In this document: positions 48,900-60,300 of the stretch, piece by piece
Position numbering within the stretch: position 1 is the stretch's first letter
Layout of the letters: every line of letters starts with the position of its first letter
NCBI RefSeq assembly: GCF_019649055.1
Contig: NW_026570227.1
Coordinates: 1,364,001 to 1,428,000, forward strand
DNA: 64,000 nt
Source: Paramacrobiotus metropolitanus
Lineage: Eukaryota > Tardigrada > Eutardigrada > Parachela > Macrobiotidae
Reading direction: 5' to 3'
Translations under genes and position numbers: made by a program
The notes under the pieces: generated by a model
Databases searched by the model: none
What the model saw: the letters and a program-made list of their open reading frames with translations, nothing else
Told to the model about the DNA's origin: nothing

Positions 48900-49170
48900 A
48901 CAACGAGCAGCTGTTTATGTACGGGAAACGTTCTGTATCGGCAAAGGTTCTGTATCGTTCTGTATCAGTTTCTCTGGATCTGGTCAAACACATTGCTGGC
49001 GATTTATGCGCATTAGAGGCTTCCCTGTTGCACACTGTTTGCTGATATTCTTATTCACTTTTAAATCGCGAACCGATTGGCCTCGTTGTACTGTACTCAA
49101 TTTTCAGCTGGCCATGGAACACTTTCGGATCAGGATAAAAGCTTTCAAACTACCTAAATTTCTGTTGCAG

Positions 49171-49357
49171 GTATCCCAGTGTCATTATCCGCAACGGTCA
49201 CGCAGCCGCGGCGCACATCCACGCTTGCCGGGTGACGGTGGCTCCGATACAGTTCACTGCATGGTCCCAGTTTTGCCAGTATATGTGCAAGATTGGCGAG
49301 AAAGGGGAAACGTGGGCATTGAGCACGCCGTTCTACATACCCTCTGTAAAACTCTAG
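49171..49357 (+). CDS. Possible orphan exon
   Basis: After a good acceptor (TTTCTGTTGCAG, ending 49170) an open stretch of 61 codons ends in TAG and includes CRVTVAPIQFTAWSQFCQYM and KIGEKGETWALSTPFYIPSV. Composition is exon-like, but no family was recognised and no donor exon could be assigned. The THAP frame upstream does not join in an obvious phase. It lies just after one copy of the dispersed repeat described at 28708. Confidence 0.25.
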
Positions 49358-49647
49358 CGTCGGCACTTCGCTGACCACTGACCTCTTACTTATATTAAAG
49401 TGGATGAATGTTGACTAAGCGGTTCAACATGTTGTGGTTACCTGTTCTGCCTGTTTAATTACTATAGCGTAACATACAGCGCAGATTTAAATACTTCATT
49501 AACAGAAACTATAATTTTTTATATCTTTTCTATATGATAATTTTATATGCTATAAGATTACACTAGTATTTTATAAACAGAAACTATCATTTTTTCGGTT
49601 CCTCACGTAATTGTACAAGTTCGATATTGAGTAAAACTCTCAGGTAA

Positions 49648-49998
49648 TCAATGTTGCAAGGTCCGTCGTCGATTGTCCATCTTCTGTGGTTCCCCCGGGA
49701 GGCGGGGACGAGGCGCAGGGCGTTGGCAGGTATCCATATCGTACACGGACACGCCGCACACCATACAGTCGGCCAGACACACGCAGCTGCCGGCTGGTAG
49801 GTGGCTGCAGTTGAGGTGGGGGTTTAGCGCCGTCAACTCGTCGACGCGCGCTCCGTGGCGGTCGGCTAGCGACTGGCAGGTGTCGTTGGGCAGCGCACGG
49901 GTGGCGGTTACGCAGGCGACCGGACGAACACGGGCGGCTGCCGTGTGCGACAGCGGTAGTAAAATGCTGATTATCGACACCCACAAATAGGAGAGCAT
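49648..49998 (-). CDS. Secreted LysM-domain protein (single exon)
   Basis: From the Met at 49998 the frame gives 116 residues. MLSYLWVSIISILLPLSHTA is a good signal peptide. One LysM domain follows: VACVTATRALPNDTCQSLAD, then VDELTALNPHLNCSHLPAG and SCVCL. The N-D-T-C, L-x-x-L-N-P and L.aG.C.CL elements are the usual LysM marks. The domain binds chitin or peptidoglycan-type glycans. A Cys-containing tail (CMVCGVSVYDMDTC) resembles that of the two LysM genes at 54 and 56 kb, so all three are paralogues, but this one has no intron. An in-frame Met at 50052 would add 18 basic residues ahead of the signal peptide. Secreted; whether defensive or cuticle-related is unknown. Confidence 0.72.
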   Translation of the reverse strand: MLSYLWVSIISILLPLSHTAAARVRPVACVTATRALPNDTCQSLADRHGARVDELTALNPHLNCSHLPAGSCVCLADCMVCGVSVYDMDTCQRPAPRPRLPGEPQKMDNRRRTLQH

Positions 49999-51707
49999 GG
50001 TCGGTCTTCCGGGTTGATGCTTCCACGTTAGCTTCCTCAACAGCGTCTTCATCTTCCGGGTAACTAATAAAGACGAATTTCTAGTCAAATAACAATTACT
50101 ATATTCACGCGTTGTAAATGTAAAGTGATCACTGATCACGCAACACAAATCTAAAACGACAGTATTTACAAGGAAATTGTAGCAAAAATTACCGCTTACT
50201 TTACGATTGCTGTACTCGGCTGGTTGTTTTCGAAAACGGCTCGGTTTACATACTCAGCAATGCATTAGTCAGGTGACAGACCGATCAAGCATACGGTAGC
50301 TCGACTTGGTAATCTCGTGGGCGACCATAAGGAATTTTTTATGGAACACGCCTATCTGAATCACTTACGTGTACGAATTGTGTACATTTTGAAAAGTTTT
50401 TCCAACTTTTTGGACTGCTTACATTTACGATTTACGAGCATTATGCTCATGTGATCTCTTTACCTCGAAAAAGAACAAACATGAGACGCCGGTAAATTAT
50501 TCTGTCGGCAGCGATGCACGCAGTGACTTATTGTTGCTTTCTAATAAAATTAAAGCCAGCCTTATATCCGCCCTTGTGAAAAAAAAAAACAACACAGCCG
50601 TACTTTGCGATTGCTTTATTCGGCTGGTTGTTTCGAAAATGAAATTATTGTACTCGTACACTAGTTGTGTTTATGTAGTGCGCAATATACTGGTAAACAA
50701 CTGCTTAATGCTGCACAGATATTTATTGCAACTGATCTGGGTGTGGCAGCCTATATACCCTTCCACAAGTAACGAACAGTAATAATTAAAGACGCCGCTT
50801 TATACATAAATCAAGCACGTCGTACCGCTTTTGGCTAACTGTGTTGTACTTGGCAAATAGACAAATGTACACTTGTCAGAACACATACAAGCAGGTGGAA
50901 CATTCGGAGTGATTAATGGATTTCTTTATCGTTTTCTGCTGCGTCTCGCTAATTTTATTGCCGTATTTCCTGGCAGCTGTATTTTACGCAACATATAGGC
51001 TACCCGTATTTTACGCAACATCTCACTATAATACGAAAATCACTTGAAGAACCATGTTATTTTATTGTTAATTCGTCATAGCGGCTTTCCAATTAGCGCC
51101 AGATGCATAATTTACCAGGAAAAGCTGAAAATCTGCACAAAATTTACGTCTCTTCGAAGCGTACCCATTTATTTGCGAAAAGCAGCGTTTTTACAAGAGG
51201 GAAATTATTAAAAAACTAACGTTGTCGCGGCCTTTAACGCCAAGACAGTAAAAACCGGCACGTGAAGGTCGGCCGAACGAAGATGCGATATAGCGAACGT
51301 CGTCGCGCGGTGGGTGTTTAATTAATCAGAAAATCCAGCTACAGTCGAGGCTTCTGTTGTATCTGTTGCCCTATGATTAATACCAACTACTTCATTAATA
51401 ACTGTTTCTGTCACAGCGGCTCGCATGGTTCCCCGAAATGGAAGCTGTGTGCAGGGAAAAACGTGATGTATTTGCCTCGCGGCGCTTTTGCTCAGTCGCG
51501 GTCGCCGATATAAATGTTCAACGGACAACTTCATTAACCTGCAATGCATCTTAATCTCAACCGTCTTATAATTCTGTCTCGTTTTTAATTTTTAACTATC
51601 AAATTCTGGAACCGGATATGCATTTCGTGTTGCCAGATTGATTGCATGTTGATTAATAAACAAGCGTTATACAAAAAGATCTGGACGATTTATTTTTGAT
51701 TGGCACA
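49999..51707. other. Intergenic stretch with two dispersed repeat copies
   Basis: Holds two copies of the GTACTTTGCGATTGC element (about 50193-50280 and 50594-50670). The dispersed repeat and surrounding AT-rich sequence show no gene. Confidence 0.4.
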
Positions 51708-53157
51708 ATGACCTTTAATACGTTAAGCGGTCCGCCGCTGGAGGTCGTCGTTACCGATGAGAAGATGACGCGCGCCGATATTGTGCGGGCGGCTATTGCC
51801 AGCAAATGGGAAGAGTATTCCGATGATTCTTTTTTCCTCTTGAATCTCGACAGGATAATCGAGAATGTCGCCAACTGGAAACGGCATTTGCCACGCGTCG
51901 ATTTATTTTATGGTAATTAATCCCGATCAGACACGTACGCGAAAATTAAAAATAAATAATTAGGATAATAATTCAATAATTTATTTTACTGTTATAATTT
52001 TTATTTACTATCATTCATAGTATTATTAATTTGTTAATTTTTAATTTAATTTAGATAATAATTATTATTAAAAGCACTAAATTATGGTTCTTAATTATGG
52101 CTCCGTTGTAGCGGTGAAATGTGATTCCAATCCGGTTATCCTCCGTTTACTCTCCGCCCTGGGCTGCGGCTTCGACGTGGCCACCAAATCCGAGATCCAG
52201 TTGACCTTTCCCTACGTCCTCAACCCCGACCGCCTGGTCTACTCCAACACCTGCAAATCCGTCTCCAACCTCCTCCACTCCGCCCACCACAACATCCGCC
52301 TGACTGTCTTCGACAGCGAAGACGAACTCGTGAAACTCCAAACCTACCACCCGACGGCCCAGTTGATGGTACGCCTCCGCTACGACAACCCACACGCCAA
52401 GATCCAGATGCACGGCCGTTTCGGCGTGTACGAAGCCACCGCCCGCACGCTGATCCAGAGCGCCTGGGACCGCGGCCTGGACGTCGTGGGCGTGGCCTTC
52501 CACGTCGGGGTGGGCGTCAGCGGGACGGCCGACGCCCACGTCGGCGCCGTGGAGGTCGCCAAGCGGCTCTTCGACTTCGCCGCCGCCCACGGGCGGCCCT
52601 TCTCCATCCTGGACATTGGCGGCGGCTTCCGCGGCGACTGGAGCGACGCGCCGGTGACCTTTCCCCACTTCTGCGCAGCCCTCAACGCCGGCCTGGACCG
52701 GCACTTCCCGCCCGCCTCCGGGGTGCGGATCATCGCCGAGCCCGGGCAGTTCGTGGTGACCACGGCGCAGTCGTTGTTCGTGCCGGTGATCGGCGTGAAA
52801 GCGCTGGAAGAGGAGCAGCGCCAGCCCGGTTATATATTGTCCGACGGGGTTTACGGTTCGTGCCGGAACATCGAGATCTTCAAGCCGAAATTAAAGGTGC
52901 GTGTACATCCGGTCGATGGGCCTTCGTATTGCTGCAGCGAGAAGCCGGGTCAACCGTCAACGCTCTACGGACCGACGTGCAGTCCTTTGGATGTTATCGC
53001 ACAGGATTTGCATCTACCGGCATTGGTCAGCGGAACGTGGTTGGAGATTGAGAATATGGGTAACTACGCGAAGGAACTGTCGTCCGGGTTCAACGGCGTC
53101 CCTAAGGCGGAGATTATCGTGTGTATATCATCGGATTATCTGCATTTGCTGCGGTGA
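51708..53157 (+). CDS. Ornithine-decarboxylase-like PLP protein (first copy)
   Basis: Exons 51708-51912 and 52112-53157 join in phase 1 (LFY|A|VKCD) to 1251 nt and 416 residues. It is a group IV PLP decarboxylase. The Schiff-base Lys (K71) sits in YAVKCDSNP. FDVATKSEIQ and LDIGGGFRGDW hold the cofactor contacts. YGPTCSPLDV carries the catalytic Cys (C358). SDGVYGS and NMGNYAKE complete the site. ODC makes putrescine from ornithine as a cytosolic homodimer. Odd points against canonical ODC: the phosphate-binding Ser after FHVG is Val (V202), the phosphate-binding Arg of AEPGR is Gln (Q281), and the Asp after the catalytic Cys is Ser (S359). It also lacks the C-terminal PEST tail of vertebrate ODC, ending SDYLHLLR. 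It may be a divergent decarboxylase or an antizyme-inhibitor-like protein. Intron 1 is short and AT-rich. Confidence 0.85.
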
Positions 53158-54043
53158 CCTTCGAGTTTTTTTTTGTAATGTGGGACAAATTGGTTTTTTT
53201 GCGCTTCGGCGTTGGCTGTGTATCTAGCGGTGTATATCGAACAGTACTGTGACAAGAGGAGGTGCAACATGGCTGCTCTCCTTAGGAGTTGGACGCAAGT
53301 GACCTTTATGGAGCGAGCGTTTAGTATTAGCGGGAAACTGACTTCCTATAAAGAGTTTATGGCACTGTTAATATGAGATAATTCATCAAACTTTGGCCAA
53401 ATAAAATGGGTGAAGCACGGATGCCGGTACTGTATACATGTATAACCTAATAGAAACTTCGTATAGCTAGCGCTGCACCAGAATTTTTATTCTCCCGCAC
53501 TAAAAAGCGCTTAGATACGTATGTAAAAAGGCCAGTATACAGACTTGTACAGTACATATCAATGACACCTGCGCAATAATTTTAAACATTGAAGGAACCA
53601 TCGATTAAAATCGTTAGGACCGTTCGTAATCTCAGCACGTGCGTTAAATACATACTTCAACGGTCTACGCATAACAGCTGCTGCATTTAATATGACCTTT
53701 TTCTGTGATTTCTATCATGGTTTCCTCCGTGTTTGACAACAACGACTATACTACGGCTACAAACTTTAATTAAACCAAAACCATTCCCTTCCTCAAATTT
53801 ACTTTTTATTTTATTTTGGCTGTGGGCTTCTATTTGTTAAGCATCATGCTGTCATGATGTCATCTATTGGCGACAGTAGTTGCGTATACTTGGTTAAATG
53901 CAGCATTTAACAAAAGCAGCAAACACATTTCTTAAAGCACAAAACAGGTAAGTAGTTGGGTAAACACTCCGATAACACACAACGCGGTCAGTGTTATCTG
54001 GCCGAAAACCCGGCGCAACACCCGCTAATAGAGACGATGGAGT
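53158..54043. other. Intergenic stretch after the ODC-like gene
   Basis: 3' flanks of two convergent genes; no exon or structured repeat recognised. Confidence 0.35.
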
Positions 54044-54882
54044 TTATCTGGAAAGGGGCCGGCAGGTGCGCACGTCGTGGACAGGCATGGCACACTGCAT
54101 ACAGTCGCGCAGACACACACAGGTAGCCGGACTCAGCAGGCGGTCGGCCGCGCAGTCGGGGATCTGCGGGTTGATCTGCACCAGCTTCGACACGGAGAGG
54201 CCGTTGGCCCGGGCCACGTCGCTGCAGCGGTCGCCTTTGCCGGTGCGGGTGACCCTCACGCAGTACACCGGTCGTACCGCGTCTACCGAGTGCCCAAGAC
54301 CAAGTTACGATTCTGCTTCATCATGCACCTCCTTATGTTACAGTGCTTACTTTAACTTAATCAAGATAAATCGCGCACTGCGAATAAATATTTTTCCTGC
54401 ACCTGTAAGTGTTTGTACATACTTACAACCGTGTACACGAGATTAATTTGTGAAATTATCAATCTTTCTAATACAGTATCACTTAATACGCATTGTTTAA
54501 TTATAAAAAGTTTCTTCGATGGCTTAGCTGAACACTGGTACATATAACAAGTCCAAAACTCATACATCGACGAGAAAATTGTAAGTATGACGTATAAAAA
54601 CTTGGAAATAAATAGTACCCGGTACAGGCGAAATGCCGTTGAATTAAAAGCACCAAATCTGATCAGTTACTGTGTAAGTATCCGCGCGCTAACCGACTAA
54701 TATTATGTCTAAGCGCTTCTTTATCATAATCATAGAAGTAAAGGGTTTCTAGTCGAAAACATTTTAAAAAAGCACCGAAATACGCTTCAATGCGGTATGT
54801 TAACGGTAAACTGACCTGTTGGGAAAAACATCACCAGGAGACAGCCTCCGATCAAGCAGAAGAGCAGTGTTCTGTTGACCAT
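54044..54882 (-). CDS. Secreted LysM-domain protein, tandem copy 1
   Basis: Exons 54882-54816 and 54282-54044 join in phase 1 to 306 nt and 101 residues. MVNRTLLFCLIGGCLLVMFF is the signal peptide, encoded almost alone in exon 1. The LysM domain is YCVRVTRTGKGDRCSDVARA, NGLSVSKLVQINPQIPDCA and LLSPATCVCL. The tail is CMQCAMPVHDVRTCRPLSR. The GD-x-C, VA..NG.S...L..INPQI and CVCL elements are textbook LysM, closest in style to fungal chitin-binding LysMs. The next gene (55512-56468) is a near duplicate with the same intron phase. Both promoters keep CCATTCGTTC(G/A)GCAG upstream of the Met, at 54949 and 56582. Confidence 0.82.
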
Positions 54883-55511
54883 TTTGCCTGCCGTGCTATG
54901 GCCAAATTATGACGATTATTAGTGCAGTAATACCGCGGATCAGATTGTCTGCTGAACGAATGGAGTGTTTGTTTATTTAAGTACTTGTATTTTATGCCGA
55001 TGGTATGCAGCAAACAACCAGAAGTGCGCATGACACACCGTTAACCAGCGGGACAAGACGTACGTTCTTAGTAATATCACGATCGGTATCACAATGACCT
55101 TACCGTATCGAGAAGATCAACCAGGCCTTTTGCGAATCGGCTTGCAGGATTTACGTTTTTTCGACTTGTTCGAGGAAACTGTACACACGTACAGATTTCT
55201 ACTGTACAAACTTGTCCGGTAATTTCTGACGAATCAATACAGCAAAATATATGTACAATTTTAAGTGTTACACTAAGCTCCATACTACGACGCGCCACTC
55301 ACTCCACTGGAATCGAGAGGTACCAGGTCTATTTAATTTTTGTATAATGTCGACACGTTACGTAAGAAGCAAACAAAACTAAAGTCAGGTCTAGAAACAG
55401 CCGACCCAGCTTCCGGTAATGGTGCCCTTATACCTAGTATGCTGGTCAGAATATATTGTTCAGAACATGGTGGCCCGCTTAGACAACATTCAGTATCCGC
55501 AGTGATGCCGT
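54883..55511. other. Spacer between the tandem LysM genes
   Basis: Contains the promoter of copy 1 and a piece (about 55150-55290) similar to 31000-31110: CTTGTCC(G/C)GTAATTTCT, then a gap, then ATACAG/ACACAGC. No gene seen. Confidence 0.35.
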
Positions 55512-56468
55512 TTATCCGGAAAGGGGTTGGCACGTCCGCATGTTGTAGACAGGCATGGCACACTGGGGACAGTCGCGCAGACACACACAGGTTGCCGGGC
55601 TCAGCAGGCGGTCGGCCGCGCAGCCCGCGATCTGCGGGTTGATCTGCACCAGCTCCGACACGGAGATGCCGTTGGCCCGGGCCACGTCGCTGCACCGGTC
55701 GCCTTTCCCGGTCTGGGTAACTTCCACGCAGGACACCGGCCGTACCGCGTCTACCGATTAGCGAAGAGCGAGTTACGATCTATCTAGTACGGATCCACAC
55801 TTCTTTACAGTACTTTAATACTGTAATTCTTCAAGATAAATCGATGCACCTAAAGGCCGGACTGCGAAAACACCATGCATGCTTCGACGGTTTTCGCTTT
55901 CCGGACACTTTTACAATGCAGATTGGCATACCGGACAACACAGACACAGTATGCAAATACTCGATGCTTCGCTCAACCTTGATAATTTTATAAACTTGAT
56001 AAGTTTTTTTTATTAAACTCGTGAAACTTTTATAAATAAAAACACTAAGTACATATCACGTATACGTTGTTCCACATGACAAAAACTCTTCAAAAACTGT
56101 TTACGTAATCAACTTCTGAAGTTTTTTTCATGTGGAACAACACGGAGATTACCGTGTCTCGGTTCGCGGATCCATATTGTCATGACAATAATGTCCGAAA
56201 TGCGCAAAACGTCTGTGTGCTATTATTATTATCTGCACTGCGTTTATTATTTAGCTGGTGCATTTTAGCGTTTATTATTTATTATTTTAGCGTTTCTACT
56301 AGGAACTGTCTGGTGCAAGTAAAATGGTTTTACTGTACGTTCCGAGGAATAACATTACGGGGATTAATTCACTCTACTGTACGTGTAAGTGGAAAACTGA
56401 CCTGTTGGCATAAGCATCGCCAGGAGACAGCCTCCGATCAGGCAGAGGAACAGTGTTCTGTTGGCCAT
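55512..56468 (-). CDS. Secreted LysM-domain protein, tandem copy 2
   Basis: Exons 56468-56402 and 55750-55512, phase 1, give 306 nt and 101 residues, the same lengths as copy 1. Signal peptide MANRTLFLCLIGGCLLAMLM. LysM parts are CVEVTQTGKGDRCSDVARA, NGISVSELVQINPQIAGCA and LLSPATCVCL, with the tail CPQCAMPVYNMRTCQPLSG. About nine in ten residues match copy 1, so the duplication is recent. The main differences lie in the signal peptide and tail. Secreted and glycan-binding by family. A 14-base inverted repeat (GTTGTTCCACATGA) at 56066-56141 lies in its intron. Confidence 0.82.
56066..56141. repeat. Short inverted repeat in the intron of LysM copy 2
   Basis: GTTGTTCCACATGA at 56066-56079 pairs with its reverse complement ending at 56141, with a loop of about 48 bases. 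Confidence 0.55.
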
Positions 56469-57346
56469 TTTAATTGCGAAATGGTTGCCGATAAATGGAC
56501 CGAATACCAGTAATACGGTATCAGTACTGCTCAAGCACTACCTTGATAAAACCGCCGTCGTGATTTAATCTGTAGTAATACTGCCGAACGAATGGAAATG
56601 TGTGTGTGTGCTTATTATGTACAAGCTGGTCCATGTGCTGCGGTATGCAGCAACCGGAAGTGCATGACACACACACTTCAACTAGCGCAAAAAAACGTGA
56701 GTTCCGGTGACAATCTTTATCAGAATAATTATCTGATGTATTCTTACCCTATCAATCAGGCACACAGGCTTTCTTCGAACAGGTTTTTATAAGTAGATTC
56801 CGTTCCGCTTTTTCATTCCTTCCTTCTCTTCACTTATAATGAATACGGAACGGGGATAAAACGGGACGGTTCAAGTGCCGACTACAGATTTACTGTTGAT
56901 GGCGTCGAAAAAAACATCCGTACTTTACAATTGCTTCATTTGACTAGCTCTTTCGATATTTCCGGTGAATACCTGTACTCGATATTACTTGATACTGTGC
57001 TATTGCCCAGTCAGTCGTCTCGTGTAACACCAGAAGCACACTAAACTAATAAGAGAATTCTCAACAGGCAGACAGACTGCTCAATTGCTAATGCTCTCTT
57101 CTTAGTGGAGTAGCCAGGCGCCGCACTGGCTGCCACATGAGCGCCTCCGGGCATCACGGAGACAAGCCTGCCTGTCTTCTCTCACACACCTGTTGCCATT
57201 CCACTCCATCGAACGCAATGTGCAGCACGTGCATGTGGAGTTATTACGATATATGCGCATGGTAAATTTTACGAGATTATGATGATCGAACTGTTCCACA
57301 AAAATTGGCCCGGAATATCTGGTTACCGATAAAGCCTATAGGGATC
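56469..57346. other. Divergent promoter region between LysM copy 2 and the BMP gene
   Basis: Contains a GTACTTTGC-element copy (56916-57000). No extra exon seen. A 5' untranslated exon of the BMP gene could be hidden here. Confidence 0.35.
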
Positions 57347-60300
57347 ATGTTGGTTGTGCAACTGATTTTATCGAGTATCGTGGCGGTGGGCGCCAGCGAC
57401 ATCAGTGGATTTTACGCCGATAATGGCATCGATCAGACGGTGCTGTATGCGCCGTTGAAGCGCGAGAAGAAAGTTCTCCAGCACGAGATGTTGGGGCTGC
57501 TGGGACTACACTCCAGGTGACCACCATTACTATATACAAAAATTTAAATGCCTCGGCTTACAGTGTACTGCGCAAACGAGCGCTTCTCTGTTCGAACCCA
57601 GTGCTGGCGATTTATGCGCAATGTATTCCTGTTGCACGCTGTTTGTTGATTTTATTATTCAATTTTTCAACCGCGAGTTTTGCAGGCCACGGCCGCCCGC
57701 GCACGAAACAGGCCAGGCCGCGCCGACCTTCATGAAGAATTTATACGAGTCCTTCGTGGACGAGGACACGGGCGTGCTGAAGGTGGACAACGAGAAGCTC
57801 CTGGCCAAAGTCCACGATCTCACCTGGACGGAGAATAATTCCACGCTGAATTCGGTGAATGATGCCGACGTCATTATGAGTTTTGTCAACCAAGGTGCGA
57901 ATATTACTGCTACAACATCCGGCATATATTTGCAGGAGGGGTGCTGAGAAATAATGCGCCCGTTGCAAAATTTTGTTAAGTATTAATTTTGTGTTGATTT
58001 TATTTCCTTATAATATTATCATAGCCCGATGTTGCGCGCACTGTACGATTTTCAGGCCTGTGTATACGAATCATTTGGCTACACAATGTCATAAAACAAT
58101 ACACCGGCATTTTAAAAATATTTTTTTATACGAGTATGTACCAGAATATTTAAAAAATAGAATACAGGGGGAAAAATGTGTCTAGCCGAACCAGTCCCTT
58201 GTACTTCTGATGCAAGCCAGCTGGTGGTTTACGTTGTGGCTGCACAGCGTTTTATGTAAAGCGCTGCTACTGATAAATAAAATCGGCTTTAATCGGCTGT
58301 GCGGCATTGACGATACATGTGGTCTTTGCTGCACCAGGCAGGTCCGGGCTATAATGCAGTTTTAGCCTGTTTACCTGCAGTTGTACGAGTGCAGCTTACC
58401 TGTTATCAGTACCTGCAATCTTAATAGCAGCGCTTTACATAAAACACTGTCAAGCCACAACGTAAACCACCAGCTGGCTTACATCAGAAGTACAAGGGAT
58501 TGGTTCGGCTAGACACATTTTTCCCCCTATATAGAAAACTTGAAATCACTTTGCATATATAGGGGGCAAAAGTAAACGTGTTCCACCGTTCCCCTGTACT
58601 GCTGCCGTCACCCGCCTGGAGTTTGACGTTGTGGCTGAACATGGCGCTTATGTACCGCGCCAGATTTAACCACATGTATTGCCGTAACGTCACACTCCAG
58701 GCGGGTGACGGCAGCAGTACAGGGGAACGGTGGAACGCGTTTACTTTCGCCCCTTATATGTGCATATATATGTATATCCATGTATCTGTATGCATCGGCA
58801 GTTTAAAAATGTTATGCATGTACATATGTACCGGAATAAACGAAAAAAATTTTCGCAGAATGATTACGTTTATGGTATGATTTTACAGCGCAGCGGCACA
58901 GTCTGCATCTGCGACAGGAACGGGACCGGCGCTTCCTCTTTGACCTGTCGGAAGTGTCGGCCGATCACGCCGTCATCGGGGCGGAACTTCGATTATTCAA
59001 AGCCTACAGTTGGCAGCAGGATCCGCTGGAGAATTTCACCATTTATGTCTACATGATCAAGCGAGGACAGGATGCAGAGTACGGACATAGCAGATCAATA
59101 TTCCTTTAAAATTTAAATTGCAGACATACGATTCTCTTAGGCTAAATAAAATTTTCATCGCATAAAATCAAATCAGGAAAAATAAAGAGATTTTTCAAAT
59201 CAGCCAATAAACTTTTCCAATAGCCTGGAAAGGTATCTCCGTTACGAGTTTGGTTGCTGCAGTGCGATAATAATAATAGTAATAATAATAACAATTTTGT
59301 CGCTGTAGAGACCGGGATATTGAGCTGCTGGACGAGCAGCAGACGTACACCGTCTTCGAAGGCTGGATCATCTTCAACGTTACGCGAGCGGTGGAGGCGT
59401 GGCTAGCCTCGCCCAGCACCAACTACGGCCTCTTCATCGACATCCTGTCGGCGACCAGTATGCATACCACAGACCGGGGTTTGCCTCACCATCCAGATAT
59501 TTATTCCCGGTGTTTCTTGACCCTGTAGATGAGACCATACGGCCATCGCAGATCTTCATCGCCGGCGACCGGCTGGATGATGACGATGACAAAGAGGGAT
59601 TTATGGTGGGCTTCTTTAAGCAGCGCAGCGAGGAGTCGCTCTTCCGAGTCCGGCGCTCCCCGGACCCCGGACAGACGCCGCGTCGCTCGCGCAAAAAGCA
59701 GGCGCAGTCGTCCACGCATGATTTTGATAGCCGGTTGTCGCCGTCGCAGTGGAATCCGTTTGCCGGTGCGTCGCCGATAATCCCGTATATTTTTATATGT
59801 AATCCAAAAACTGCCATGAAATTTTCCCAAGAAGTACTGGAAAAATATTTATCCATTTTGATAGTGACGTTGTACTGTGTTTAGGATACGACGCCGGGTA
59901 TTCCAGCCGCACGTGTCAGAAGCGAACTCTTTACGTCAGTTTCAAGCTCCTTGGTTGGCAGGTCAGTATTGCGTTTTGAGCATAAAAAGTATTCCATTTT
60001 AAGCTATAAGAAGATACATTAGTAGAACCACTGCACTGACTGCAGGAAAAAAGTAAATAAAAATATAGAAATAAAAACTCGTGGATTTCAATTCGGCATC
60101 AGCCAGTACGTCATAACATTCTAAACACAGAAAAGGATGTACGTGCGAAATCGTTAATGTCATTCGCGCGTTAGACTTAAACCGGCTGTCTTCAAAAAGC
60201 CGTAGCGAGGTTCGCCGGTCAGTTCGCGTAGGACCCTTGCCGAAACCGGGCCGGCAATAAATTAATCAAATAAAATCGAAATAAAGAAACAATTATTGAA

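Noticed and set aside
52147-52763. 185- and 127-codon minus-strand frames, repeated at 63378-63991
   Set aside because: Antisense shadows of the two ODC-like exons.
57102-57299. 65-codon minus-strand frame upstream of the BMP gene
   Set aside because: No signal peptide, domain or partner exon; lies in the likely promoter region.
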